Positions 9,048 through 16,943 of a stretch of 64,000 nt of DNA are shown in pieces. The notes under the pieces were generated by a model. That model saw only the letters and a program-made list of their open reading frames with translations, was not told where the DNA came from and made no database searches. The DNA is from Acetohalobium arabaticum DSM 5501 (GTDB taxonomy: Bacteria; Bacillota; Halanaerobiia; Halobacteroidales; Acetohalobiaceae): contig NC_014378.1 in the NCBI RefSeq assembly GCF_000144695.1, positions 1,884,043-1,948,042 on the forward strand, in the 5' to 3' direction. How positions within the stretch are numbered: position 1 is the stretch's first letter; every line of letters begins with the position of its first letter. Both the position numbers and the translations under genes were made by a program.

Positions 9048-9563
9048 CTAATTTTCATATTCTATTAATTCATCATTAGGTCCAATAGGATCTGTTAAAT
9101 CAATATGTCCTACTAAACTCTCAATCTTTGTTCCGGCAATTAAGAATTGAACCTGCTTAACTTCAGGAAACTGAGCCATAGTATTAACAATAGAATAGAT
9201 AGTCATAATCTCACCAGTACTGCCACCCCAATGATTCTCCCTAAATTTAGAATTGAAATTTAGAATTAATACTTCCTTTCTTAGCTTAAAATCTATCAAT
9301 TTAGTTCCGTCTGGAAGAGTCTGGCCTAGATATTTATCTGTTGGCCCCTGAATTAACTCTTGAATAGTATTAACATATAATTGGTCTGATTCAACTCTTC
9401 TTACTTCTGATTTCAAATTCTGTCCTTGATTATAACTAAAATAAAGCTTTACTTCTTTCGTTTCACTCTGAGAAGTAGTAAATAAAATAAATAATATAAT
9501 TACTGAAATTAAGGTAATACCCGCAATTAACAGATAATTCTTCTTTTCTTTATCCGTCATCAT
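9048..9563 (-). CDS. GerMN-domain membrane-anchored protein
   Basis: 171 residues. A single membrane segment at about 12-32 (LLIAGITLISVIILFILF) is followed by a GerMN (sporulation/germination) domain, with the family pattern VNTIQELIQGPT, LPDGTKLIDF and the FPEVKQVQFLIAG strand. GerMN proteins are anchored outside the membrane and are linked to spore formation or germination and cell-wall turnover. The start codon shares one base with the stop of the amidase gene (TAATG), so the two are translationally coupled. Its partner's wall-hydrolase role supports an envelope function. The ligand is unknown. Confidence 0.85.
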   Translation of the reverse strand: MMTDKEKKNYLLIAGITLISVIILFILFTTSQSETKEVKLYFSYNQGQNLKSEVRRVESDQLYVNTIQELIQGPTDKYLGQTLPDGTKLIDFKLRKEVLILNFNSKFRENHWGGSTGEIMTIYSIVNTMAQFPEVKQVQFLIAGTKIESLVGHIDLTDPIGPNDELIEYEN

Positions 9564-11902
9564 TAGTTTCCTTCCTCCTTGCCTGTTCGGCTAAAGAAAT
9601 CAACTATTCCTTTATACATTCCTTCAGCTGCCTTCTGCTTAAAACTAGAGCTAGCCAGTAACCTTTCTTCATGACTATTAGTTAAAAAACCAATCTCAAC
9701 CAAAATTGAAGGCATAGTGGTATTCTCCAAAACATAAAATTTATCAAATCTAACACCACGATCAGGAGTTCCTAACTTTTCATGTAATGAGCCCTGTACT
9801 TTTTTAGCCAGTACCAAGTTATCACCATAGCTGCCGGGATAAACGTAGGTTTCAGATCCTGAAGCTTTCTTCTTTTGGTGAGCATTGGCATGAATACTAA
9901 CAAATATATCACAGTTTAATTCATTAGCCTCATTCGCTCGATCCCAGAGTGTAACATACTTATCTTCTTTTCTAGTCATCCTAATCTTAGCTCCAGCCTC
10001 TTTTAAGAGGGATGCTAATTTTTTAGCAACATCTAAATTAACATCTTTCTCCATAGTTCCTCCAGCCCCAATAGCTCCAGGATCAGCTCCTCCATGCCCA
10101 GCATCAATTACAATCGTTTTTCCTACTAAATTCAAGTTATTACTGTTAGTAGCTTGGATTTGAAGATTTATCTCATTGGTCTCTTCCTCTGAAACTACCT
10201 GATAATCAACTGCATGAGATAATTCAAATACTACTCTGGCTATCATTGGATTACGTGAAAACTGGCTCACTCTAACATCCTTAATAACCCCTTTAGCCTC
10301 AGTAATTTCTGTCGGCTTTAAAGCAGCTGCTGCCCCTGGAATATCGATTACCAATCTATCTGGATAATTAAACTTTCTGATTTCATAATTAGAGTCAGTA
10401 TTTAACTTAACCTGCATTGAGGTTTTTTGATTTTGCTGTGTTATATCAACAGCCCTCAACTGTTTGCTTTTCTCCTCAGTTTCCTGCTCAGCAATATCTT
10501 TTTCAGCCTGTGACTTAAGATTCTTAGGCGAATCCAGTTTTACTACTGTAACATAATCATCCGTTTCTTTGTCTACTCTACTTTCAAGCTCATAATCCAC
10601 TAGTTTTTCCAAATCAATTACTGTTCGAACCAGCTCTTTATTGAATTGAGCTATTCTAATTTCTTCTATAAACTCATCTTCTATTGTAATATTCTGGCTT
10701 AAATCCCGGAAAACTGCATTCGGAAAATCGGCAACTAAACGATCCCCTTTTTCTAGCGGAACCACCTGAGGAGTGACCGGATATTCAGTCTTTATTCTAA
10801 CCTCTCCTGCCTGTGAATCATAATTAACATCTATTAACTCAACTCGCCTCTCTGGACGCAATAATAATAGATTATTGTTCTCTGAATCCTGCTCAATATC
10901 CAATTCAAACCATTTTTTCATTTTAAAAATAACCTTTATTACTGGAATTCCTTCCTTTTCTAACTGTGTTAAATTAACATTTTTAACTAACTCATTATCT
11001 ATTACAAACTTATCCTTTACTACATCTAAAATCATATTTGGAAACTTAACTATCATCTTTTTATTATCTTTATCAAATTCTGTTTTATAATTATTCAATT
11101 CATCAGTAGCAGAAATTGAGAATAAACCTTTATTATTATCATATTTAAAACCAGTAATCTTAGAATTCATCTTCAATATTAACTGACAATCTCCATTCTT
11201 GTTAATAACTTCCGTTCTATAATCTAAAGGCTGATATAGATCTAATACAACTCTCGTAACCCCTGGGTTGAACTGACCGCTTCTAATCTGAAATATTGAT
11301 CCATTATTCACAGCAATATCATCAATATCCTCTGCTAACTTAGAATCATATATATCAATCAACAAACGATCCGGAGCAGTTAATTGTTTGATTTCATAAT
11401 CCAGTTGCTCTGTAATTTCAATCTTAATTGCTTCGCCAAACTTCTGATTCTCATATGTAATATCCTTTACCGTACCGGAAGGCTTAGAAAACTGTAGAGT
11501 ATTATCAGTCCAGTCTACTTTATAACCTAATATTTTACTTATAAAATCTACTGGAATCAAGACTCTATCCTTTTCCAATCTAATATCTGAAGATAACTCT
11601 TTAATCCTATCTCCAACCTGCACTTTACTCTCTCCTGCTCTTAATTTAATTACTTTATCATCATATTTTATATTAACTGTTTTAATTAGATTCTTCCAAT
11701 CAACCTCTAAATTAAATCCCTCTGTTAATATTTCAACAGGAATTAATAAAGTATCCCCCATCTGCTTAACTTTTAAATCAGACCGTACAAGCCGATCATT
11801 AATAAATACCTTAGAAACTGTACTCGAAGCCAAAACAGGTGATATATAACATACTAAAGTAAGTAAAATCACTAACATAATTATCCGTTTGTGAATTAGC
11901 AT
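9563..11902 (-). CDS. N-acetylmuramoyl-L-alanine amidase with copper-amine-oxidase-N and AMIN domains
   Basis: 779 residues. A signal peptide (about 1-25) is followed by a copper-amine-oxidase-like N domain (about 30-145) that is typical of Firmicute exported proteins. Several AMIN beta-domains then follow, seen as repeated RLLIDIYD, RVVLDLYQP, RTVIDLEK and RLVIDIPGA strands. A zinc-dependent Amidase_3 domain spans about 594-772. Probable zinc and catalytic residues are His603 in IDAGHGG, Glu618, His671 in SIHAN, and Glu736 in VEIGFLTN. The enzyme cleaves the lactyl-L-Ala bond of peptidoglycan, and the AMIN domains target it to the envelope or division site. It is co-transcribed with gerMN. 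Confidence 0.92.
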   Translation of the reverse strand: MLIHKRIIMLVILLTLVCYISPVLASSTVSKVFINDRLVRSDLKVKQMGDTLLIPVEILTEGFNLEVDWKNLIKTVNIKYDDKVIKLRAGESKVQVGDRIKELSSDIRLEKDRVLIPVDFISKILGYKVDWTDNTLQFSKPSGTVKDITYENQKFGEAIKIEITEQLDYEIKQLTAPDRLLIDIYDSKLAEDIDDIAVNNGSIFQIRSGQFNPGVTRVVLDLYQPLDYRTEVINKNGDCQLILKMNSKITGFKYDNNKGLFSISATDELNNYKTEFDKDNKKMIVKFPNMILDVVKDKFVIDNELVKNVNLTQLEKEGIPVIKVIFKMKKWFELDIEQDSENNNLLLLRPERRVELIDVNYDSQAGEVRIKTEYPVTPQVVPLEKGDRLVADFPNAVFRDLSQNITIEDEFIEEIRIAQFNKELVRTVIDLEKLVDYELESRVDKETDDYVTVVKLDSPKNLKSQAEKDIAEQETEEKSKQLRAVDITQQNQKTSMQVKLNTDSNYEIRKFNYPDRLVIDIPGAAAALKPTEITEAKGVIKDVRVSQFSRNPMIARVVFELSHAVDYQVVSEEETNEINLQIQATNSNNLNLVGKTIVIDAGHGGADPGAIGAGGTMEKDVNLDVAKKLASLLKEAGAKIRMTRKEDKYVTLWDRANEANELNCDIFVSIHANAHQKKKASGSETYVYPGSYGDNLVLAKKVQGSLHEKLGTPDRGVRFDKFYVLENTTMPSILVEIGFLTNSHEERLLASSSFKQKAAEGMYKGIVDFFSRTGKEEGN

Positions 11903-12009
11903 CCCTTCTGCCTCCTAAATATGAAAAATTCAATTATAGGGTTATATTCATTTATTCTACTTTAATTATATATATTCCTGTTTTTAATTGAATTTACAGC
12001 ATAATAAAA

Positions 12010-12035
12010 ATGATTGTGCATAAATGCACAATCAT
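12010..12035 (-). terminator. Terminator of the small zinc-ribbon gene
   Basis: A perfect 12-bp stem (ATGATTGTGCAT and its complement) with a 2-base centre is followed on the minus strand by TTTTTATT. It lies 30 bases past the 55-residue gene. Confidence 0.75.
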
Positions 12036-12066
12036 CAAAAAAAATAATATAGAACTTTAACTACAA

Positions 12067-12234
12067 TTACGGCTTATTGTACTCAATATTGGCTTGTTTA
12101 ATATGACGAAGTGTAAGCTTTTTATGTGATTTTAATATTTCCTGTGATAGCTTATCTACCTTTTCTTCACATTCCTCACAGGTATTACAGAATTTTTGCT
12201 TCGAAATCTTTTTACCACAGATAATACACACCAT
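12067..12234 (-). CDS. Small zinc-ribbon protein (55 residues), function unknown
   Basis: A 55-codon frame starts at ATG 12234 with AAGGGAGTG upstream and ends in its own terminator. Four cysteines at the N-terminus (Cys3, Cys6, Cys16, Cys19) form CxxC-x9-CxxC, with a further Cys22, which is a rubredoxin-knuckle-like zinc ribbon. The rest is lysine- and glutamate-rich helix. I do not recognise a named family. A small regulatory or RNA/protein-binding role would be typical, but nothing shows it. A Rex-like inverted repeat lies about 105 bases upstream. Confidence 0.7.
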   Translation of the reverse strand: MVCIICGKKISKQKFCNTCEECEEKVDKLSQEILKSHKKLTLRHIKQANIEYNKP

Positions 12235-12300
12235 TAATATCACTCCCTTACATTAAATTTAAGCCACCATTAAATATCTATCTAAAATCCAATTACATTT

Positions 12301-12347
12301 AAAATCACTTTATATTTATCAGTAATCGGAATAGTAAAAGTGATTTT
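12301..12347 (-). terminator. Hairpin after the ATPase/PHP/DRTGG operon
   Basis: Arms AAAATCACTTT and AAAGTGATTTT (11 bp) enclose a 25-base loop. The structure lies about 120 bases beyond the last gene of the operon, with a short T-run on the minus strand. It overlaps the Rex-like motif at 12338-12355. Confidence 0.4.
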
Positions 12348-12355
12348 TTTCACAA
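12338..12355. promoter_or_regulatory. Rex-like redox operator candidate
   Basis: On the minus strand TTGTGAAAAAAATCACTT resembles the Rex consensus TTGTGAAnnnnTTCACAA, with three deviations. It lies about 105 bases before the zinc-ribbon gene. The same TTGTGAAAAAAAT half occurs at 15504-15515, ahead of the DRTGG operon. Confidence 0.3.
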
Positions 12356-12466
12356 GGCATCTAAAATAATTATATTTTTTACTTATTACTTATGTTCTAC
12401 ACTAATATATGAATACCTGCTTAAATTCTGAATTTTTTTAATTTAATTTTAATTTTAATAATTCTA

Positions 12467-13030
12467 TTACTTTAATTCTTCTGTCTTTTTAATTTTTTCT
12501 ATATTTTCTGATAAATATTCTTTAATAAACTTAATTACTTCCGGCTTATTAAGCGGCACTCCCTGTAATCTATCTCTAAGATCTGATGTAACAAATGAAA
12601 ATTCTTCATTATCAATTACATGTCGATAATAAAGATCTAAATCAGGATTCCCCTGAATAATTGTTACAATAGTTCCCACAATATCTCCTAAAGGTACCCG
12701 GTCAATATGGCTGTGCTGAAAAGTAGCTTCTACTGTTGTGCCTTTACCCTCTGTAGATGAAATATTTAATTCTCCATTACACTGTTCAGCTGCTGCTTGA
12801 AAGAGCGGCAGACCTAAACCTACTTTTCGAGTAGTCCTGGTTGTAGTAAAGGGATCTAAGACATCTTCAAGAAATTCTTCAGAAATCCCTTGACCATTAT
12901 CAATAATCAAGATCTTCATCTTGTCAGCTGTTAAATCCTCAATTATTTCTATTCTTACTTCTGTAGCTTCAGCCTTGATAGAATTCTGTACTAAATCCAA
13001 AATATGCAGCGATAATTCTTTCACTACCAT
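12467..13030 (-). CDS. GHKL ATPase (anti-sigma/histidine-kinase-like), last gene of redox-signalling module
   Basis: 187 residues with a complete HATPase_c fold: an N-box around LVQNSIKA, a G1 box DNGQGISE near residue 58 and a G2 region VGLGLPLFQAA near residue 91. A C-terminal extension of about 70 residues follows. There is no phosphoacceptor His domain, so it resembles stand-alone GHKL ATPases. Such genes are known to cluster with PHP, DRTGG and [FeFe]-hydrogenase (HydABC/nuoEFG-like) genes in Clostridia and Thermotogae. It is the last gene of the 15447-12467 operon, 12 bases after the PHP gene. Its partner protein is unknown, and the usual hydrogenase genes are not downstream. Confidence 0.8.
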   Translation of the reverse strand: MVVKELSLHILDLVQNSIKAEATEVRIEIIEDLTADKMKILIIDNGQGISEEFLEDVLDPFTTTRTTRKVGLGLPLFQAAAEQCNGELNISSTEGKGTTVEATFQHSHIDRVPLGDIVGTIVTIIQGNPDLDLYYRHVIDNEEFSFVTSDLRDRLQGVPLNKPEVIKFIKEYLSENIEKIKKTEELK

Positions 13031-13042
13031 ATTCCTCCATAA

Positions 13043-13783
13043 TCATTTGTTAATTACTACCTTCCGGTCCTTATCACCTTTAAAAGCCAGATTTATTTCT
13101 GATAAAATTGGTGCTTTTAATTTAAATTTAATATGTGGCGCTATATCAGATATATAATGTGCATCTGAAGACTTTATTAACCGATAAGATTCTGCTGTTG
13201 GAAATTTATTATATAATTCTATTTGGGAACAGAATTTAGAAATTTCCAATACTGAAAAATTAACTTCTTCTGGAATAAAGCCCAAACTGGTCAATATACT
13301 GTACTCTTTTTTATCGACATGAGCCGGAAAGATTATTCCACCCCGTTTTTCTACTTCGGCTACTGTCTCTTCTAAAGAAAGATCCGTCGATATTAAAAGC
13401 AGCTGCTCTATCCTATCTATGAATTGATCCTTCTCATCAGTAATTAACTGAGGACCAAAAACCTCTTCATCATTATCAACCGGCGGCAAATGAGAATAGA
13501 CTAATTTTTGAAAAGACATTACTGCTTTTAAATCAGAAAAAAGAGTAATTAAATGAATTTCCTCTTTAGTCTCAATCTCCATACCTGGGATTATATTAAC
13601 GGTTGAACTCTTAGCCAATTTCAAAGCTACTTCCAAATTTTCAGCCGAATTATGATCAGTAATTGCTAAAATATCTATTCCTTTAGCTTCTGCTGTCTGA
13701 ATAATATTCTGCGGAGTCATTATCAAATCACCACATGGAGACAGAACTGTATGAACATGTAGATCAGCTAAATATTCTATCAT
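13043..13783 (-). CDS. PHP-domain phosphoesterase
   Basis: 246 residues. The metal-binding PHP signature is present: HVHTVLSPCGD at residues 9-19, ITDHNS near 40, the EIETKEEIH strand, a later FPAHVDK, and SSDAHY near 208. The family hydrolyses phosphoesters such as nucleotides, oligoribonucleotides or small phosphates. This short single-domain form lacks polymerase domains. It lies between the DRTGG and GHKL-ATPase genes with gaps of 12-13 bases. That context suggests a signalling or metabolite-phosphatase role in the redox-linked module. The substrate is unknown. Confidence 0.85.
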   Translation of the reverse strand: MIEYLADLHVHTVLSPCGDLIMTPQNIIQTAEAKGIDILAITDHNSAENLEVALKLAKSSTVNIIPGMEIETKEEIHLITLFSDLKAVMSFQKLVYSHLPPVDNDEEVFGPQLITDEKDQFIDRIEQLLLISTDLSLEETVAEVEKRGGIIFPAHVDKKEYSILTSLGFIPEEVNFSVLEISKFCSQIELYNKFPTAESYRLIKSSDAHYISDIAPHIKFKLKAPILSEINLAFKGDKDRKVVINK

Positions 13784-13796
13784 TATATAATACTCC

Positions 13797-14135
13797 TTAA
13801 ACTCCTAATTTATACAGTCGCCCTGCTATTTCATAAGCTGATAGTTCAGTAGTTAATAAGGGAATTTCTTCTTCTTTGGCTTTAATTATAGTTTCTTCAT
13901 CCAGCTCCGCCCCATCAACAATTATAATTCCGGCTAATCCAATTAAAGAGGCTACTGCTACTATATTCTGATGCGTCTGAATAGTAATCCATAAGTCACC
14001 CGGATTAGCCTGGCCCATTACATGGCTCAATAAATCAGAAGAATATCCTCCTGTTACTTCAGAATCTAATTCAATTGATCTATCAACTACTGTTAAGTCC
14101 AATATAGAAATAATTTCTTTTAACTCCAATTTCAC
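13797..14135 (-). CDS. DRTGG-domain protein 2
   Basis: 112 residues forming a single DRTGG domain, the regulatory domain also found in PTA-related and CBS proteins. The pattern VTGGYSSDLLSHVMGQANPGDLWIT and IPLLTTELSAYEIAGRLYKLGV matches the paralogue at 15106-15447. The domain is thought to bind a small ligand, possibly a nucleotide. Two copies flank the CBS-ATPase gene in one tightly spaced operon, so they may form a hetero-complex. No catalytic residues can be recognised. Confidence 0.85.
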   Translation of the reverse strand: MKLELKEIISILDLTVVDRSIELDSEVTGGYSSDLLSHVMGQANPGDLWITIQTHQNIVAVASLIGLAGIIIVDGAELDEETIIKAKEEEIPLLTTELSAYEIAGRLYKLGV

Positions 14136-14164
14136 GCCTCCTTTATATCTATTTCTCTCAAAGC

Positions 14165-15085
14165 TTAATCATCCGACTCCAGATAGATCTCCGCTTCTAT
14201 TTTGGTACCTTGACTGACTTTTGAATCAATATTTAATTCATCTGAATAGCGTTTGATATTGGCTAGTCCCATACCAGCTCCAAACCCTAATTCCCGTATA
14301 TATTCAGAAGCAGTAGAATAACCCGGCTCCATAGCAGATTCTACATCTTTAATTCCAGGGCCTGAATCTTCAACTGTTATTTTAATCCGGCTCTGATCAA
14401 CTTCTAACAATACTTTACCCCGTTTAGCATGAATTATTACATTCATTTCTGCTTCATAGATTACAATAGCTGCCTTTCTAATGACAGCTGCTGAAATTTC
14501 TAATTGCTGCAAGGTCTTCTTAATTCTACTCGAAGCATTTCCTCCCTTCTTGAAATTTCCGCCTTCAATCTGTAATTCAAGAGGCTGAACCTCTTCTTTA
14601 CTCGCTTCTTCATCTTCTTTTCTAACTCCATTTTCAGCAAAAGAATCTTCACTTATCTTTTCTTTAACTTTGGATAATAATTTACGGGTAATATCACCAG
14701 GAGTAATAATTCCTACTAATTTATTATTATTATCTATTACCGGCAGTCTACCAAATTTATACTTCTTAAACTTAAATAAAACATCACCAATAGAATTATT
14801 CTGATTATTAACTGTAATTAAATCTGTACTCATTAAACTATTGATCTTATTATCTAATTTATTATATTCCAATCCCTGAATTATATCATCAATGCTAATA
14901 ATTCCCAACAGTCTTTTATTCTGATCAACAATAGGAATTCCTGAAATCTTTCTAAGGCGCATAATTTCTTTAGCATTCTTTAACTTATTATCAGGATGCA
15001 GGGTAATTACATCAGTAGTCATAATATCATTAATTGTTAAATCAGCCGAAATCTGTTTAACAAATTCCAGTGTAAAATTCTGCAA
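14165..15085 (-). CDS. Paired CBS domains fused to GHKL ATPase
   Basis: About 306 residues from a TTG at 15085, chosen because AAAGGGGGA lies nine bases upstream and the longer frame would run through the previous gene. Two CBS domains (about 15-135; repeats IMTTDVITLHPDNKL and LMSTDLITVNNQNN) sense adenosyl ligands. A 50-residue acidic linker leads to an HATPase domain with EDSGPGI, GFGAGMGLANIKRY and SQGTKIEA. It is likely an anti-sigma-like or switch ATPase whose activity is set by an adenylate ligand. The CBS-GHKL pairing is uncommon outside these redox-linked operons. Confidence 0.85.
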   Translation of the reverse strand: MQNFTLEFVKQISADLTINDIMTTDVITLHPDNKLKNAKEIMRLRKISGIPIVDQNKRLLGIISIDDIIQGLEYNKLDNKINSLMSTDLITVNNQNNSIGDVLFKFKKYKFGRLPVIDNNNKLVGIITPGDITRKLLSKVKEKISEDSFAENGVRKEDEEASKEEVQPLELQIEGGNFKKGGNASSRIKKTLQQLEISAAVIRKAAIVIYEAEMNVIIHAKRGKVLLEVDQSRIKITVEDSGPGIKDVESAMEPGYSTASEYIRELGFGAGMGLANIKRYSDELNIDSKVSQGTKIEAEIYLESDD

Positions 15086-15105
15086 CTTATGCTTCCCCCT
15101 TTGGC

Positions 15106-15447
15106 TTATTCCGCACCTAAACCTGCCTGATACAACCGGCCGCATGACTCATATAAGGTATAATCTGTGTATAATAACGGAATTTCAGTCTCTTGAGCCA
15201 ATTTTACTGCCTCATCACTAGGCTGTTTGCCTCTAACAAAGATAATTGCCGATAAATCAATTAAATCTGCAGTTCTAATCACCTGAAGCTTAGTCAATCC
15301 TGTTAATAAGAGCGTCTTTTCAACAGTAAAGGCTAATACATCACTCATTAAGTCAGCCCCACAAGCAGTAGTGATTTCTAAATCCAGATTGTCTTCACCT
15401 ATTATTATCTCTGATTCTGTAATCTCTTTTACATCTTTAAGCTCCAT
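15106..15447 (-). CDS. DRTGG-domain protein 1
   Basis: 113 residues from the ATG at 15447, which has AAAGGAGG eight bases upstream. A further in-frame ATG at 15471 lacks a good site. It is a single DRTGG domain with GADLMSDVLAFTVEKTLLLT and IPLLYTDYTLYESCGRLYQAG, closely similar in layout to the protein at 13797-14135. It is the first gene of a five-gene operon (DRTGG, CBS-GHKL, DRTGG, PHP, GHKL). A Rex-like half-site lies about 60 bases upstream. Its ligand is unknown. Confidence 0.85.
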   Translation of the reverse strand: MELKDVKEITESEIIIGEDNLDLEITTACGADLMSDVLAFTVEKTLLLTGLTKLQVIRTADLIDLSAIIFVRGKQPSDEAVKLAQETEIPLLYTDYTLYESCGRLYQAGLGAE

Positions 15448-15503
15448 TAACTTTCCTCCTTTTAATTCCATTTTATTCCAACTTTAATTTATAAATTAAG
15501 ATA

Positions 15504-15515
15504 TTTTTTTCACAA
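15504..15515. promoter_or_regulatory. Rex-like half-site ahead of DRTGG operon
   Basis: The minus strand reads CCTTGTGAAAAAAAT, identical over 15 bases to the left half of the motif at 12338-12357. The right half is poorly conserved here. It could be part of the promoter -35 region. Confidence 0.25.
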
Positions 15516-15613
15516 GGGATTCACTTAAAAAGAAATTACATTTTTATATTAATTCTATATTCTAAATCAAATACCTTCTATATATATTAATTTTATGATT
15601 TTTAATTAACTAA

Positions 15614-15641
15614 AACCTCTGACTATACTTAGTCAGAGGTT
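15614..15641 (-). terminator. Terminator of the M23 peptidase gene
   Basis: A perfect 12-bp stem (AACCTCTGACTA and complement) with loop TACT lies 14 bases past the stop, followed by a T-rich minus strand. Confidence 0.75.
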
Positions 15642-15654
15642 CAGCAGAATAACT

Positions 15655-16719
15655 TTAATATTTAGAAGGGAGTTTATTTAATGGATTAATTGGTTCTCCA
15701 TCAAGTAGGATTCTAAAATCAAGATGAGGGCCAGTACTGCGTCCAGTACTTCCTGAACGGGATATAACCTGTCCTTGCTGTACATATTGACCAGTTTTCA
15801 CTAACAATCTAGAATTATGTGCATATAAGGTTTTAATCCGGTCTTTATGTTTAATAATTACGGTATATCCAAAACCTTTAACCCAGGAACTAGTAACTAC
15901 CTTTCCGGGAGCTGCTGCCTTAATGACAGTTCCAGGAGAAACTGCTATATCAACTCCTCCATGAAAATGCCGCTCAGAAGTAATAGGATGAACTCTATAA
16001 CCATAATCAGAACTTATTCTACCCTTAACTGGCCAGATAAATTCAGATCGATGATAATTAGAACCAGTCCTACTTACTTCAACTCCTTGGGCTTTTCTAG
16101 GAATCTTTAAAGTCTGTCCAATTCTAATTCGTTCTCCATTTAGATTATTCAATTCTTTAATTTCAGATATATCACTATTATATCTTTTCGCTAATTCTGA
16201 TAAAGTATCCCCAGCCCTGACTTTATACTCAATAATAATATTATAGAGATCCTTTTCATTTCCGCCCCCTATTGCTATATCAGGAATTATTAATTTTTGT
16301 CCAACTCTAATCATTGAGTCTTTAAGATCATTAGCTTGCTTAATCGCATCAACAGAAACATCATACTCTTCTGCTAAGCCATATAATGAATCACCCGGCT
16401 CTACCTTATATTCTAAATCAATCTTTTTATTCTGTAAATAATAGATGGTTCTAGTTCCTACAATTCCATCAGAGAATAAATCATTTTTTTCTTGAAATTT
16501 CTTTACTATCTTTTTAGTTTCCTTACCAAAGATTCCATCAACTTCTATACTATAACCTAAATTATTTAACCTCTGCTGTAATAATTTAACATCACTTCCC
16601 CGCATTCCAACTTCTAAATCTCTAACTCCTAAACTAGAAGCAAAGGCTACTGTATAAATATTGAGCAAAATTAAAAAAACCAATAATGGAAATAATACTT
16701 TAATTCTCCGCCAATTCAC
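15655..16719 (-). CDS. Exported M23 peptidoglycan endopeptidase with PG-binding and two LysM domains
   Basis: 354 residues starting at a GTG after GGAGGATAAATA. A signal peptide (about 1-27) is followed by a PG_binding_1 domain (about 33-92; GSDVKLLQQRLNNLGY and DGIFGKETKKIV). Two LysM domains come next (about 105-148 and 166-210, each ending in VGQKLIIP or IGQTLKIP). The C-terminal M23 zinc peptidase has RHFHGGVDIA and GPHLDFRI as likely metal-binding and active-site segments. The protein cuts peptide cross-links in the wall outside the membrane. It is transcribed alone with its own terminator. Confidence 0.92.
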   Translation of the reverse strand: MNWRRIKVLFPLLVFLILLNIYTVAFASSLGVRDLEVGMRGSDVKLLQQRLNNLGYSIEVDGIFGKETKKIVKKFQEKNDLFSDGIVGTRTIYYLQNKKIDLEYKVEPGDSLYGLAEEYDVSVDAIKQANDLKDSMIRVGQKLIIPDIAIGGGNEKDLYNIIIEYKVRAGDTLSELAKRYNSDISEIKELNNLNGERIRIGQTLKIPRKAQGVEVSRTGSNYHRSEFIWPVKGRISSDYGYRVHPITSERHFHGGVDIAVSPGTVIKAAAPGKVVTSSWVKGFGYTVIIKHKDRIKTLYAHNSRLLVKTGQYVQQGQVISRSGSTGRSTGPHLDFRILLDGEPINPLNKLPSKY

Positions 16720-16906
16720 TATTTATCCTCCTAAGTTATTCTACTTTCTTATTTTAACCATCTTACAAAGTAATTCAGCAAAGTTTGAGCAAATCCCTTT
16801 TATTTTTTAAAATCTTTACTTAAAATATCTCTTATTCTAACCTCACGTACCACTCTATAATATTATAACCTATAATAGAGAATTTAACATTGGAATAAAC
16901 TAACAA

Positions 16907-16934
16907 AATAGGACATCAGAAATGATGTCCTATT
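16907..16934 (-). terminator. Terminator of pgi
   Basis: A perfect 12-bp stem (AATAGGACATCA and complement) with a GAAA loop starts ten bases after the pgi stop. Confidence 0.75.
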
Positions 16935-16943
16935 AATTGATAT

